From NCBI GenBank assembly GCA_031769625.1, contig JAUIMM010000202.1:11580001-11644000 (forward strand): a stretch of 64,000 nucleotides of DNA. The letters are read 5' to 3'. The translations under genes were made by a program, and so were the position numbers. The first letter of the stretch is position 1. The number at the start of each line of letters is the position of its first letter. A model generated the notes under the pieces. The model searched no databases and was not told the origin of the DNA. It saw nothing but the letters and a program-made list of their open reading frames with translations. Shown in pieces: positions 22,150 through 34,148 of the stretch. Source of the stretch: Taudactylus pleione (lineage: Eukaryota; Chordata; Amphibia; Anura; Myobatrachidae).

Positions 22150-22540
22150 ATAAGCTCCTATTTAGTATGAACAGCCCTTTTTTTTTCTTTAATCACAGAG
22201 ATAAAAATAAATTACATATTGCCATAATTTATCAAGGGGAGGATGAGAGCAGACATGAGGTCAGGGGACATTGTGCACTGAAATAGCTGCACCTACTGTG
22301 TACCGGCGCCACCGTCATCACAGCCTCTGGTGTTTTTCATAGTCATTTAAGTGGTAAACCCTAGTACAAACTGGTCAGGGGTATCAAGAGGGGAACATCT
22401 TCTGTATTGATATCTGCAAATATAACTGAGCCCTAACAATCAGAAGACAGGGAGCAATATAATAATTGACCTTGGCTGAAAGATAATGTAAGGTAGGGTA
22501 GTTATATATTATGTATGTATTTATGTATGTTTACCTGGTA

Positions 22541-22868
22541 GTCACAAACAATAATCTTTGTATTTGTATTGTATTGCAGTCACAAAAAGTCTCTGTATTG
22601 TATGGCAGTAACAAAACACTGCCATGTATGATTGTCACAAAAATTATGCTCTATTTATTTTAGGACAGTTATTACTATGCTCTCTGTATTGTGAAAGGGT
22701 CACAAAAATGCTCTATTTACTTTATAGCAGTTATTACTATACTCTCTGTCTTGTATGTTGATTACAAAATTGCTCTCTCTATTGCATGGTAGTAAAAAAA
22801 ATGCTCTCAGTATTGTATTGCAGTTACAAAAAGATCTCTGTATTGTATGGTGGTAACAAAAATGTTTT
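22541..22868 (+). repeat. Degenerate ~45-bp tandem repeats, left inverted array
   Basis: Units of the form CTCTGTATTGTATGGCAGT followed by CACAAAAATG recur about seven times with considerable divergence. The reverse complement of the same repeat forms the array at 27188-27530. Confidence 0.8.
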
Positions 22869-22991
22869 GTTTTATACATTGCTCAATTAGTGTGCTTCCT
22901 ACATGAAAAATTTGGTAGGGGTTTTCATTAAGAATCAGTCCAATATGCCACTTTTGTATGGAAATGTATCAACGTTTGGAACAAAGTTGCT

Positions 22992-24690
22992 TTGATTATA
23001 TGTATGATTGCTACTATCTGTGCGCATGATCTTGCTTCCTATTTTAATGACAAGATTGATAAGATCCGAAATGAAATTGTGGGCTTTTCCTCAGCTAGTG
23101 ACCTGCTCAATTCCCTACCTGAACCCTCTGGCACATTCTCTTCATTTGACCTCACAAACGAATATGAAGTATCTACACTTTTCTCATCCTCCTACTCTAT
23201 TACCTCTCCTCTTGATCCTATACCCTCACAAATCAGTAAAGCTCTGGCTCCTGTGCTCATCCCAACCATAACTAAAATCTGTAATCTCTCTCTCTCTCTC
23301 TACTGGCATCTTTTCATCACTGTTTAAGCATGCAGTGATTACTCCCATTCTGAAAGAAACTAAATTCTGACCTTAACACTCTCTCACATTACCGTCCTAT
23401 CTCTCAGCTCCCTTGCCCCTCCAAGCTACTTGAGAGACTTGTGTACACCGCCTCACACACTTTCTAAACTCACACAACTTATTGGACCCACTTCAGTCCG
23501 GCTTTCGTTCCCAACACTCCACAGTGACAGCACTGACTAAGGTAGTTAATGATTTGGTCACTGCCAAGGCTAAAGGCGATTACTCACTCCTAATTCTTCT
23601 AGATCTCTCTGCTGCTTTTGACACTGTTGACCACTCTCTTCTCATACAAACACTGTCTTTCTGCCATTTCATCTTGGATGTCTTCTCGCCTCCTGAAACT
23701 TAATATTTCTAAAACAGAATTAATTATATTTCCACCGGCCAATAACAGTTACCAACCTTATCTCTCTATCACTGTTGATAACTCGACAATCCACCCTGCC
23801 CCACAAGCTCACTGCCTTGGTGTCATCCTTGACTCTGAACTGTCCTTTGTTTCCCACATTCAATCTGTCTCAAACTCATGCTACATACATCTAAAAAACA
23901 TATAAGACACTGCAAAAACTCTAATCTATGCACTCGTTATCTCCCGCATGGACTATTGCAATAGTTTCCTTACTGGTCTTCCCAAAAACAGGCTATCGCC
24001 ATTACAATCCATTATGAATGCAGCTGCGAGGCTTATCTTCCTTCAAAAAATGTTCATCGTCTGCTGCCCCGCTCTGTCAGTCCCTCCATTGGTTGCCAGT
24101 TTTCTACTGTATTCAATACAAAATACTTTTACTTATACATAAGGTCATTAACCAAACCACACCAACATACATCTCTTCACTCATCTCAAAATATCTCCCA
24201 ACCCGACCTATGCGCTCAGCACAAGATCTGCGTCTCTCATCCCCACTCATTACTTGCTCCCATTCATAGTTACAGGACTTTCTTCGGGCTGCACCCACTC
24301 TATGGAATGCCTTACCATGCACAATAAGACGTACCTCTAGTCTCCAATCCTTCAAGCGTTCCCTGAAAACTCACCTCTTCAGGCAAGCTTATCAGATCAC
24401 ATAACCTTCATAACTTCCATGTCTAATTACATCCCCTTTCACAGACCTCACATAACCTCACACATTGTCTTTCTTTCACATCCTCCTGACATTTGGCCGA
24501 CATTTCTCTGTGACTGGATCATGCAGCCCACCAAGAAACTGTGCATTCTGGCTGGAGCAAAATTGTAATATATAGCACCTATCCTTGTGTATCAATGCCT
24601 ATTTCCCTATAGATTGTAAACTTGCGAGCAGGGCCTTCCTACCTATATATCTGTCTGTTATTACCCAGTTTTGGCATATGGAATTAAAAA
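22992..24690 (+). pseudogene. CR1/L2-type LINE remnant, 5' truncated and internally deleted
   Basis: Reverse-transcriptase fragments are readable in shifting frames. They include FNDKIDKIRNEI and SPLDPIPSQISKAL, then after a frame break YRPISQL-like sequence, [20 protein letters not shown], and motif [20 protein letters not shown] with its catalytic Asp. The text then jumps directly to [19 protein letters not shown], so the segment that should contain the YADD motif is missing. The C-terminal part (MDYCNSFLTGLPKNRL, HWLPVFYCIQYKILLLIHKV) follows. The 3' tail includes GATTGTAAACTTGCGAGCAG, reminiscent of L2 3' ends. No endonuclease domain is present. Frameshifts and the deletion make it inactive. 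The family call rests on RT motif wording; exact clade is uncertain. Confidence 0.88.
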
Positions 24691-25639
24691 CTATAAATCC
24701 AACGTATAAATGGTTCTATAGTGTTCATGCCAGCCATTTTTAGCACCCTGTCTGTTTTTATAAATGCTCTATGCTCTTGATTGGAGCAACCCATTGACAT
24801 CAGGACAAAAGCTTTAATTGGGTGGAGGTGACAAGCTGTCACTGGAGGAGGCTATACCCATCCCACCTCCTGCACTGCCCAGGGAGTGTGCCTCTTTCCA
24901 CAGTTGACTGTCTATTCCGCCATTTGTATTCTGCCACTGTGGCCATTACTATATCAGCTCTGCAGCAGTCAGATTGTCAGATGATGAATAACAAATATGT
25001 TACCCTATTCACACCTCGTTCCCCTCATGGTCGCTGCCTGCCTCCCACCGCCGCTCGCCTTCTTGGGCTGATGTGTGCCACGGAAGGGCTTGAAGCTGGC
25101 GGATATCAGCGGTTGCTGATTAGGTGAAATTGTGTGCTGGGTACTCACCTACGTGGTCAGTCTGCCCGTGGTGATGATGTGGAGTGGCTGGTACATGAGG
25201 AGTAACCTGAGCAGATCCCTTTTACATAAACATTCTGAGACACAATCAGGCCCGGTACTGGGAAGTCAGGTGTGTTATACCATCCTGGGATGGGGGACAA
25301 TGCACTGTAAGCCAGGGCCCTGGCTCTCATGTAGACAGGGATCTCCATTTTATAGTCTGAGGCCCATTTATACAGTAGCCCCCACTAATGCCCAAAAGTT
25401 CTGATCACTTACCCTCACCCAGCACCCCTATACACTCAACTCAGTGACCCCATGTAGTTACTGGTCCATCTCCTGTTTATACTTACTGCTACTGGCCAAT
25501 GGGCACTTTAACCTCTCACTGTATTGAAGTATCAAGTCAGGTGTCACAGTCTCTGCTACAGTGTGTACAGTGTAACCATCAGAAAGGAGTGGGCACACAT
25601 CATACTCACTACAGTCCACATTCTAATCCAGTTTTCTAT
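24691..25639. other. No gene recognised
   Basis: Mixed-composition DNA with short frames only (for example 24822-25127), none with recognisable domains or splice context. Confidence 0.4.
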
Positions 25640-25835
25640 AAAGTAGGCACTACTTTATGGCATAATTTGAATAAGGGGCACTACTGAGTCGCATAATGTG
25701 AATAAGGGTCACTACTGTGGCATAATGTGTGCAACAGGCGCTACTCTGTGGCAAAACGTGAATTACGAGCACTACTGTGTGGTGTAATGTGAATAAGGAG
25801 CACTACTGTGTGGCATAATGTGAATTGAGGGAATT
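25640..25835 (+). repeat. ~31-bp degenerate minisatellite, about six copies
   Basis: Units of the form GCACTACTGTGTGGCATAAT followed by GTGAATAAGG recur six times with substitutions and small indels, directly left of a MITE end at 25849. Confidence 0.85.
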
Positions 25836-25848
25836 ATCGGCCTGATTC

Positions 25849-26698
25849 AGAGGTGGATGGATTTAGAACGCAAGCTCCTAATGTTTCAAATCTGCACAAG
25901 GAGATCCATGCAATTTCGATAGGAGTTCCTGGGCGGTATAGCTTTCATTGGCAGGCATGTTGACAGGCGTGCCGTGGTGCATGCCATGTCAGGGACTGCA
26001 TCAGAAGCTGCAGTTCTACTGGTAGCAGGAGCTGTGTACCGTCGGACGTTCTCAGCAGCCATAGGGTTGTTCTAATGTCCAATACTGTTACCGATGTCAG
26101 CTGAATGGTGTGACAACATAGTAAAGCAAATTAGTGCTGCAGCCAGTGAGAATCACCGTGGGAAGCCCATCGGCTGTCACATTAGCATAAATTCGCTACT
26201 ACACCTCCGTCCGCCTCTGCATCAGTATTACAGTACAAACTGTATAATGTAATGATCACTGTGAATCTGCAAGTGTGCAGGACCCGTTCTGCGCATGTGT
26301 AGTGCAGGTCCTGCATGATCACACGCAGCCCCAGCTATGCCTCTGCCTGATTGGCAGGCAGAGGCATTTTCTGGTAACTGCTGGGACAGCCGGCATTCGC
26401 CCCCATTTTGAAGGAGTGGCAAGGCCAGGATCTGATTCCATGGATGCCTTTTTCTGGCCTCGCAAGCCGGCCAGCCTGTGCAAGCTGAGGCTTACTCAGC
26501 TAGCCGGCGCCGACCACCATTGCAACCGATGGTTATACGAGGGTTATCCCAGCCTGCAACCTCAGTCGCATTGCTGGGATCGCAAATGCAGCAAGGGGTG
26601 CCGGTCCCCTCTATCTGCATTTGCATATTTGCAAGGACAGAATTGAAAAGCTGCTTGTGTGCAGCTTTGCAATCCCGTTCATTACTGAATCACCCCCT
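25849..26698. mobile_element. Harbinger-type MITE or composite of two
   Basis: The left end GGCCTGATTCAGAGGTGG and the right end ACTGAATCACCCCC are related but imperfect inverted sequences. A second, degenerate right end (CCGCCTCTGCATCAG) lies near 26217, so this may be two fused or adjacent elements. No target duplication was found and no coding sequence seen. Confidence 0.5.
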
Positions 26699-27187
26699 GA
26701 CACCAAACACTCAGGACTTCTCTTAATAAGCCCAGGAAAGGATGCCTAAAATATTACATTCTAATTTTAGAATGCCAATACTGTTTATTGTCTATTTATT
26801 TATTGTTGTTGTTATTATGATTAATATTTGCTGTGTTCAAAAAAAACAGGTGAAGATGACCATTAAATCAGTGCCAAACTTTTACCTGTGTAAAACATTT
26901 CTTCAACCTATTCTAATGTGTTTTTCATTTAGAATTTCTTACTCATTATTAGATTACATGTGTGAACATAACAGCTACAGAGGAGGTTTCACAAAAAAAT
27001 GTATAAACCAACATTTACTTTAGCATAGAAAATTGAATAATTGGTTTATTGCTGGCTGAATCCTTAAACTTAGTAATCATATATAACTGTCCACACGATT
27101 TGGTTGTGATTTCGCAATTCAGTAGATATAGGGATATAATTTTATTTGGTGTCCCTAATTTGGAGAATGTGCCCCCTCATTTCATAT

Positions 27188-27530
27188 GCCATGCATGAAG
27201 CTGCCATACAAAACAGAGGGCATTGTGCAAAGCAAAGGATATTTTTGTGACTAAGATAGAATACAGTGAGCATCTTTATGACCACCAAACAATACAGAGA
27301 TAAATTTGTGACTGCCACACAATACAGAGAGCCTTTTGTGACTCTCTTACAATGCAAAGAGCCTTTTTGTGATTATCATACTAATACAAACATATTTTTT
27401 ACAACTATCATACAATAAAAAGAGCAGTTGTGTAACAGACATACAATACAGAGAGCAGGTTTGTGACAGATATACAAGACAAAGAGCATAGTAATGGCTG
27501 CCATAAATACGGAGAGTATTTGTGCTGATC
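27188..27530 (-). repeat. Degenerate ~45-bp tandem repeats, right inverted array
   Basis: Read on the minus strand, units such as CTCTCTGTATTGTGTGGCAG followed by TCACAAA match the array at 22541-22868. Both arrays also share an outer AGAAGACA...GGG...GCAATA-like block (near 22440 and 27565). The pair flanks ~4.3 kb containing the LINE remnant and a MITE. Confidence 0.75.
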
Positions 27531-27937
27531 TTCTCTGTGCTATTGCCACTGTGACCCTGTGTCTTCTATTTCCACTGAAACATCAAAACCAGTAATCTAC
27601 AAAGTAGTATGACTTGCAACTATAGAAATAGGTCCCACCTTTGAGGGGGATGGACCACCAGGGAGGAGACAGGGGCCGTGTACTGTAGCAATATGCTGCA
27701 AGGCCCCTGTACTGCACCGAGGAGTAATGTGCTTCATCTGTGCAGCCACGGTTTGCCCACCCACTTGCTTATCTTCCCTGTAGCCCATAGTTGTAGGTGA
27801 TAGAGAGCTAGCAATGCACAGTCTGGTATTGCATTCAGTGACACAGGCAATGATAAAGTATACTTTCCTTCATAGCACAATGTTTTCCTTATAGTAATGG
27901 GAGGAAGAAGTGAGTTGTACTTCTCAGATATGGTTGG

Positions 27938-28216
27938 CAGAGCTGTAACTAGACTTTTTGGTGCCCTGTGCCAGAAAGAGCATTACCGCCCCCCCTAACT
28001 TTTCAAAGGGACATAATGCACACAAAAAAGGGTCATGGCTTCATGGGGAAGGGTCTGGGAAGAGATAGGGGAGGCCAGGAGATGCTGGGGATGAAATAAG
28101 AGGAAGCTACAAACAAGAATGATAATAAACAGAAATTTGACAGGCCCAAACAGCGCCCCCTGACCTGTGGTGCCCTGTGCGATGGCACCAGCCGCACTAC
28201 CTTAGCTACGGCCCTG
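27938..28216. mobile_element. 279-bp hAT-type MITE
   Basis: The ends CAGAGCTGTAACTAG and CTTAGCTACGGCCCTG are terminal inverted repeats with a perfect 8-bp target duplication ATGGTTGG (27930-27937 and 28217-28224). It is the same family as 62065-62539. Non-coding. Confidence 0.9.
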
Positions 28217-28262
28217 ATGGTTGGTGCCAGCATACCTTTCCATCGATCAGCTAAAAAAAAAA

Positions 28263-29616
28263 AAACTGATTCACTTATATTCGCTGATAGTGGCACTAAC
28301 ACAGGTGCATGATGCAACAAGGATGGTAGCTAGTGACCAAACTAGTGTGCATGTGCCTATACACTGCAGAAGGATGGCAAATCCTTATAGTGACACTTTA
28401 TAATAATATATATTGGATGCTATACTTCTTTCCCTCCATAGGTAGGAAGACACATTTATTCACTTACACCCAACCCTGCACTGCTCATTATCAGCTAATA
28501 GAAGGGATAACAGAGATAGAAGATGAAAAGATAAATCTACTCCTCAGAGCTGAAAATTAATCCTGGTATAAATATGTAGAGGTCACTTTTAAACATTACT
28601 TTATAAATGGACTTGTAATATTGTGTTGTTGGTCACAACAACTTACATGAAATCACATTGAATGTGCTGAGGCACAGAGCAGGGGTTCAGGGCGGTACAG
28701 GGCAGCAGAGACGGGAGGGACGGGGCAGAGAATCAGGCCACGGGGTAGGAGATAGGGAGGACAGAGCAGGGGTTCAGGGTGGTACAGAGCAGCAGAGAGG
28801 GGAGGGACGGGGCAGAGAAGCAGGCCAAGGGGTAGGAGATAGGGAGGACAGAGCAGGGGTTCAGGGCGGTACAGAGCAGCAGAGAGGGGGGGGACGGGGC
28901 AGAGAAGCAGGCCAAGGGGTAGGAGATAGGGAGGACAGAGCAGGGGTTCAGGGCGGTACAGAGCAGCAGAGAGGGGAGGGACGGGGCAGAGAAGCAGGCC
29001 AAGGGGTAGGAGATAGGGAGGACAGAGCAGGACAGGGAGAAGCAGGGGCAGACCAGGCAAATGCCGAATCCCTTTACTAGTAAATAAACACAGTGTCCCT
29101 TTATGTAATAAATTAGAAGTGACAATTTATATAAATAATAAAAAATTTGCGCCACGTGAGTATTTATATCATCATTGCTCCATAACCTATATACAGCGTA
29201 TGGAAACAGCTCTACAAACTCCAGCATTAAGTAACAGTCAGAGGTGTCACATGGCGTCACAACACCAGGAGTAATTACATGTTATGTCCCCGCTCCCATT
29301 ATGCTGGCCATACATCTAGCATCTATCGGTATAATTCCCCCATCTGCCAATGCCTGGGTCAGATGATCAGCAAAATCCGACATGTTGGACATCTCGTTTC
29401 GCCATATCCAACCAAAACATATCTGAATCCGGAAGATGGGGATTTTTCACATGTTGTATTGTACCGACCCCCCGAGAAATGGCTGACAGGTGTATGGCCC
29501 TCATTACTGACATGCGCTGCGGAGGGGGTTATGGCTAGTAGTGGAGGAGAGTTCAAATAGAAAGAGAAACATAAGGGACAGACTGGGGCTTGGTGGGGCT
29601 ACTGGGGAAATGCTAT
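28263..29616 (+). repeat. ~2-kb dispersed repeat, copy 2, left part
   Basis: It is colinear with 7467-8650, starting right after an A-run (28251-28264). It is interrupted at GGTAGGGG by the hAT element 29625-34148 and continues at 34149. Confidence 0.85.
28678..29045 (+). repeat. 87-bp minisatellite, four copies
   Basis: Same unit as at 7868-8055 but with four rather than two copies. Frames of 135-175 codons through it are repeat artefacts. Confidence 0.9.
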
Positions 29617-30244
29617 GGTAGGGGCAGGGCCGGTTCTATGATTACACATGGTACGCGGCCGCGTAGGGCGCCACATAGTGAAGGGCGCTGCGGCCGCGAG
29701 TCTGCTGATTTATAAACAATAGCCAGCAGCAGAGAGGCTAACCGTGGGCAGACTGTGTCACTGTGACACAGCTGCACCGCGGTTCTAATGGGCGGCCGTC
29801 CGATGGCTTGTATAGGGCGACGTGACGTAATGACGTCACGTCACAAGGTCACAGGCACATCGCGCTAGGGCGGGAGCGTGGTGGTGGAGTCTGGGACAGG
29901 AGCCGCGGCCCGCTTTTGATTAGGAGCCAGAGTAGTCGAGTAGCTATATTAGCGGGGTGCCAGCACCAATATATCTGTTGTGTTGTCACTCAGTACCACT
30001 CAGTACTGTCCTGTGGGCTGGAGCGGCAGGGCCTCCAGACGCCGTCACGGGATTTGGGAACGACGGGAAGGGTATTTATCCACATCCTGCCTGGCTAGTA
30101 AGTTGGTATTATAACACTGTCAGTGTGACAGACTGACAGTGTGTGTGTCGCACTCGCAGAAAAATACTCAAATCAAGTAATGAGGTGCTGGCCTGGCCCT
30201 GGGGCAGAGCTTTAACCTGGATATGCATATGGTGATGATTCATA

Positions 30245-30470
30245 GATATATATCTATAAGATATATATCACCAAAAATAATTTGACCCCCTAGGCTATCA
30301 CATCATAAAGCTATATCTATCTATAGGGCTTAAACATGGTAATAGTGTGGTTTTATACATATAGCTATATCTTTAAAACCACACAATTAGCACGTTTAAG
30401 CCCTATATATAGATACATAGATACAGCTATATGGTAGGCATATTATTTTTGGTGAGGATATATAATTTAT
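30245..30470. other. Imperfect fold-back, ~100-bp arms
   Basis: TATCACCAAAAATAATTTGA on the left is mirrored by ATATTATTTTTGGTGA on the right. Internally ATAGGGCTTAAACATGGTAA pairs with the GCACGTTTAAGCCCTATA segment, and GTGGTTTTA with TAAAACCAC around a TATAGCTATA centre near 30355. AT-rich and non-coding, most likely a hairpin MITE. Confidence 0.75.
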
Positions 30471-31034
30471 AGATATATCTATATCTGTAGATAGATATAG
30501 CTGTAGTGAGGCCATGCCCATCTTTGGGATTTACAGTAACAAACAAAACTGTGAGGTATATAATACATACATATATACTGTAAATATACACACACTGTAT
30601 GTATGCAGGGCCGGCCGGCCCATTATGCCAGGTACGCATCCGCGTATGGCGCCATGCTGGAAGGGCGGGCACGTCATCTACTGTGTCCCGCCGCGGTCCC
30701 ACACAGCTGCCTGGTGCCGCCATTACAAAGAGTCACACTGACTCATTATATGGCGCTGTGCAGCCAGCCGCCAGTGCCCCAGCCGCTGCCTGTCTCCCCA
30801 GAGTGACAAAGCTTAGTTACAAGAGCTGGATGGGGAGGAGGGACCGCACTCTCCTCTGCTCCTCCCCTTTTCATGTTCCAACCCCAGTTTCCTCTCTCTC
30901 TGAGGCTGTGCTGGATGTCAGAGATCTGACGTCACGATCACGTGACCGCCACCAGCGTTAAGTGAGGTCCAAGGAGGAGCCACCATCCACGCGCTGCAGT
31001 TCTGTGCCCAGGTAAGGAAATTGAAATATCCTGT

Positions 31035-33150
31035 ATGGCTGTCACCCTGTCCCTGTCACCCATTGGTCATTTTCTCCCTGTCATCCACTGCTGACACCAT
31101 ATCCCTATCATCCACTGCTTTCACCCTCTCCCTGTCATCACCCTTTACCTGTCACCTAGTGCTGTTGACCTCTCACCCAGTGCTGTTACCCTCTCCTTGT
31201 CTCCTAGTGCTGTCACCCTCTCCCTCTCACCCAGTACTGTCACCCACTCCCTGCTGGTACCCAGTGCTGTCATCCTTTCCCCATCATCATCCTTTCACTG
31301 TCACCCAGTGCTGTTACCCTCTCCTTGTCTCCGAGTGCTGTCACCCTCTCACCCAGTGCTGTCACCCTCTCCCTGCTGGTACCCAGTGCTGTCATCCTCT
31401 CCCCATCGTCATCCTCTCCCTGTCACCCAGTGCTGTCATCCTCTCCCTGTCACCCAGTGCTGTCACCCTCTCCCTGTCATCCCCCTCTCACGGTCACCCT
31501 CACCCTGTCATAACCCTTTCCCTGTTTCCTAGTGCTGTCACCCTCTCCCTCTCACCCAGTCCTGTCATCCTCCTCCTGTCACCCAGTCCTGTCATCCTCT
31601 CCCTGTCACCCAGTGCCGTCATCCTCTCCCTGTTACCCAGTGCTGTCATCCTCTCCCTGTCGTCACCCTTTCTCTGTCACCCAGTGCTGTCACCGCTCTC
31701 CCTGTCATCCAGTGCTATCATCCTCTCCCTGTTGTCACCCTTTCCCTGTCACCCAGTGCTCTCATCCTCTCCCTGTCACCCAGTGCCGTCATCCTCTCCC
31801 TGTCACCCAGTGCTCTCAACCTCTCCCTGTCACCCAGTGCTGTAATCTTCTCCCTGTCACCAAGTGCTGTCACCCTCTCCGTCGCCCCCCTCTCACTGTC
31901 ACCCTCTCCCTGTCATAACCCTTTCCCTGTTTCCTAGTTCTGTCACCCTCTCCCTCTCACCCAGTGCTGTCACCCTCTCCCTTCTGGTACCCAGTGCAGT
32001 CATCCTCTCCCCATCGTCACCCTTTCTCTGTCTCCCAGTGCTGTCACCGCTCTCCCTGTCATCCAGTGCTATCATCCTCTCCCTGTTGTCACCCTTTCCC
32101 TGTCACCCAGTGCTCTCATCCTCTCCCTGTCACCCAGTGCTCTCATCCTCTCCCTGTCACCCAGTGCTGTCATCTTCTCACTGTCACCCAGTGCTGTCAT
32201 CCTCTCACTGTCACCCAGTGCTGTCACCACTCTCCCTGTCATCCAGTGCTATCCTCTCCCTATCATCACCCTTTCCCTGTCACCCAGTGCTGTCACCGCT
32301 CTCCCTTTCACCCAGTGCTGTCATCCTCTCCCTATCGTCACCCTTTCCCTGTCACCCAGTGCTGGCATCCTCTCCCTATCATCACCCTTTCCCTGTCACC
32401 CAGTGCTGTCACCGCTCTCCCTTTCACCCAGTGCTGTCATCCTCTCCCTATCGTCACCCTTTCCCTGTCACCCAGTGCTGGCATCCTCTCCCTGTCATGA
32501 CCCTTTCCCTGTCACCCAGTGCTTTCTTCCTCTCCCTGTCACACAATGCTGTCATTCTCTCCCTGTCCTCACCCTCTCCCTGTCATCACCCTTTCCCTGT
32601 CACCCAGTGCTGTTATCCTCTCCCTATCGTCACCCTTTCCCTGTCACCCAGTGCTGTTATCCTCTCCCTATCGTCACCCTCTCCCTGTCACTCAGTGCTA
32701 TCACCGCCCTCCCTGTCATCCAGTGCTGTCATCCTATCCCTGTCGTCAAACTCTCCCTGTCACCCAGTGCTATCATCCTCTCCCTGTCGTCACCCTTTCC
32801 CTGGCATCCAGTGCTGTTATCCTCTCCCTGTCGTCACCCTTTCCCTGGCATCCAGTGCTGTCATCCACTCCCTGTTACCCAGTGCTGTCATCCTCTCTCT
32901 GTTTTCACCCTTTCCCTGTCACCCAGTGCTGTTGCCCTCTCCCTCTCACCCAGTGCTGTCACTTTCTTCCTGTCATCATCCTCTCCAGGTCACTCAGTGC
33001 TGTCACCCTCTCCCTGTCATCACCCTCTCCCTGTCACCCAGTGCTTTCATCCTCTCCCTGTCACCCAGTGCTGTCATCCTCTCCCTGTCACCTAGTGCTG
33101 TTGCCCTCTCTCTGTCAACAACGGCTGTCTCCCTCTTCCTGAATATGTAT
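31035..33150 (+). repeat. 2.1-kb minisatellite of 27-bp units
   Basis: The unit CTCTCCCTGTCACCCAGTGC plus TGTCATC repeats with longer variants in which GTCGTCACCCTTTCCCT is inserted. It lacks stops over long stretches in all three plus-strand frames, the longest 432 codons (SLSPSAVIL-type peptides). This simultaneous openness is a property of the repeat; there is no start context, splice pattern or domain to support a gene. Confidence 0.93.
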
Positions 33151-33229
33151 CTTAGGGTATAATTATAGCCTTGCACTGTGGGTGGTCCTGCTGTATAGAG
33201 GCCCTATAACACTTCATACATATTCATGT

Positions 33230-33545
33230 AGGAGCCTATGAGTGTGTTTAATTATTTTCATGCAGGGGCCTATGTGTGTGTTTTTATTTCATGCAAATCC
33301 TATGTGTTTTATTACTTTTATGTGGGTGCTAATGTGTTTGTTTTTTTTCTCATGTGGGGAACTATGTGTGTTTTTTTTTCTGCAAAGCCTATGTGTTTTA
33401 TTATTTTCATGAAGCCTATGTGTTTTATTATTTTCATGTGGGGGCATATGTGTTTGTTTTTTTCATGTTGTGGCGTATGTATGTGTTTTTTAATTATCAT
33501 GTGGGGCTCCACACAGCGGGGGTTAATGTGTATGTTTTTTCACCT
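33230..33545 (+). repeat. Degenerate ~35-40-bp tandem repeat
   Basis: Units of the form CATGTGGGGGCCTATGTGTG with T-rich tails (TTTTTATTTT) recur about eight times with heavy divergence. Confidence 0.75.
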
Positions 33546-33571
33546 GTTAGGTTCATTGTATATTATTACTA

Positions 33572-33873
33572 ATGCTGGGCATACACTATACAATTATCTG
33601 TCAGATACCTGTCCAATCTGGCTGGTTGGAATGAAAACCTGGTTGTGTATGGGAGCAAATGAAATTCGACCATGTGGTCCCAAACACATGAAAATGATTG
33701 TCCAAATATGTTTGATTTAACTAATTTGTCTGCACAGACATTTTTGACTGTTTTCCAGTGTTCATGAATAAATGGTCAATTATCATTTGCTCCCATACAT
33801 TACCAGATTTTCATTCCAACCAGCCAGATTGGACAGATATCTGACAGATAATTATATAGTGTATGCCCAGCAT
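33572..33873. mobile_element. 302-bp MITE with ~90-bp inverted arms, TA duplication
   Basis: It begins ATGCTGGGCATACACTATAC and ends with the near-reverse complement GTGTATGCCCAGCAT, flanked by TA. Arms continue inward (CAGATACCTGTCCAATCTGG, CTGGTTGGAATGAAAA). A second family member is at 60774-61114. Non-coding. Confidence 0.88.
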
Positions 33874-34148
33874 TAGGATTCTGTTTGGTCTGATGCAGGA
33901 GAAGGTCCATGTGGGGTGACACCATTAGTTACTGCACTCGGTTACACCAACCCTACTGACGCCACTTAATTAAATTATAAACATGTTTATATAAAGCTGG
34001 TCTTTTGATCTACAGATTCCCTTTTGTCATTGTTACATTATTACATGCACTCCGCATATTTCACACACCAAAATATGAGGCTTTATTTTAACAGGGGGCG
34101 CCAAAATCTATATCCGCTTACCAAAAAAATCAGGCTAGGGCCGGCCTG

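Larger units (their letters stand above)
12520..22180 (+). repeat. Third copy of the 2-kb repeat (3' part), split by three insertions
   Basis: Segments at about 12520-12720, 13570-13902, 21580-21592 and 22150-22180 align in order with 8680-9130 and 34200-34850 (for example AGCAGTTCCCCAACTCT, CATCCATGTGGGAAGCTTG, AAAGATATAGGG). The gaps are filled exactly by a hairpin-rich element (12724-13567), the Harbinger element (13906-21576) and a small MITE (21593-22149). This copy is more diverged than the other two, which suggests greater age. Confidence 0.8.
29625..34148 (+). mobile_element. 4.5-kb non-autonomous hAT element with internal minisatellite
   Basis: The ends CAGGGCCGGTTCTATGATT and TAGGGCCGGCCTG are flanked by a perfect 8-bp duplication GGTAGGGG (29617-29624 and 34149-34156) inside copy 2 of the 2-kb repeat. 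No transposase was found. The interior holds a CpG-rich start, a fold-back (30245-30470), a second left-end-like sequence at 30606 (CAGGGCCGGCCGGCCC then GGTACGCATCCGCGTATGGC), the 31035-33150 minisatellite, a weaker repeat at 33230-33545 and a MITE at 33572-33873. The duplicated left end suggests one hAT copy inserted within or fused to a relative. Confidence 0.85.

Noticed and set aside
28653..29260. Frames of 135-175 codons over the 87-bp repeats
   Set aside because: Frame openness follows from the 87-bp period; the shorter copy at 7868 gives proportionally shorter frames.
31021..33162. Open frames of up to 432 codons in three phases
   Set aside because: They follow a 27-bp minisatellite (a multiple of three); simultaneous openness in three frames and a monotonous Ser/Pro/Leu composition show an artefact, not a secreted repeat protein.
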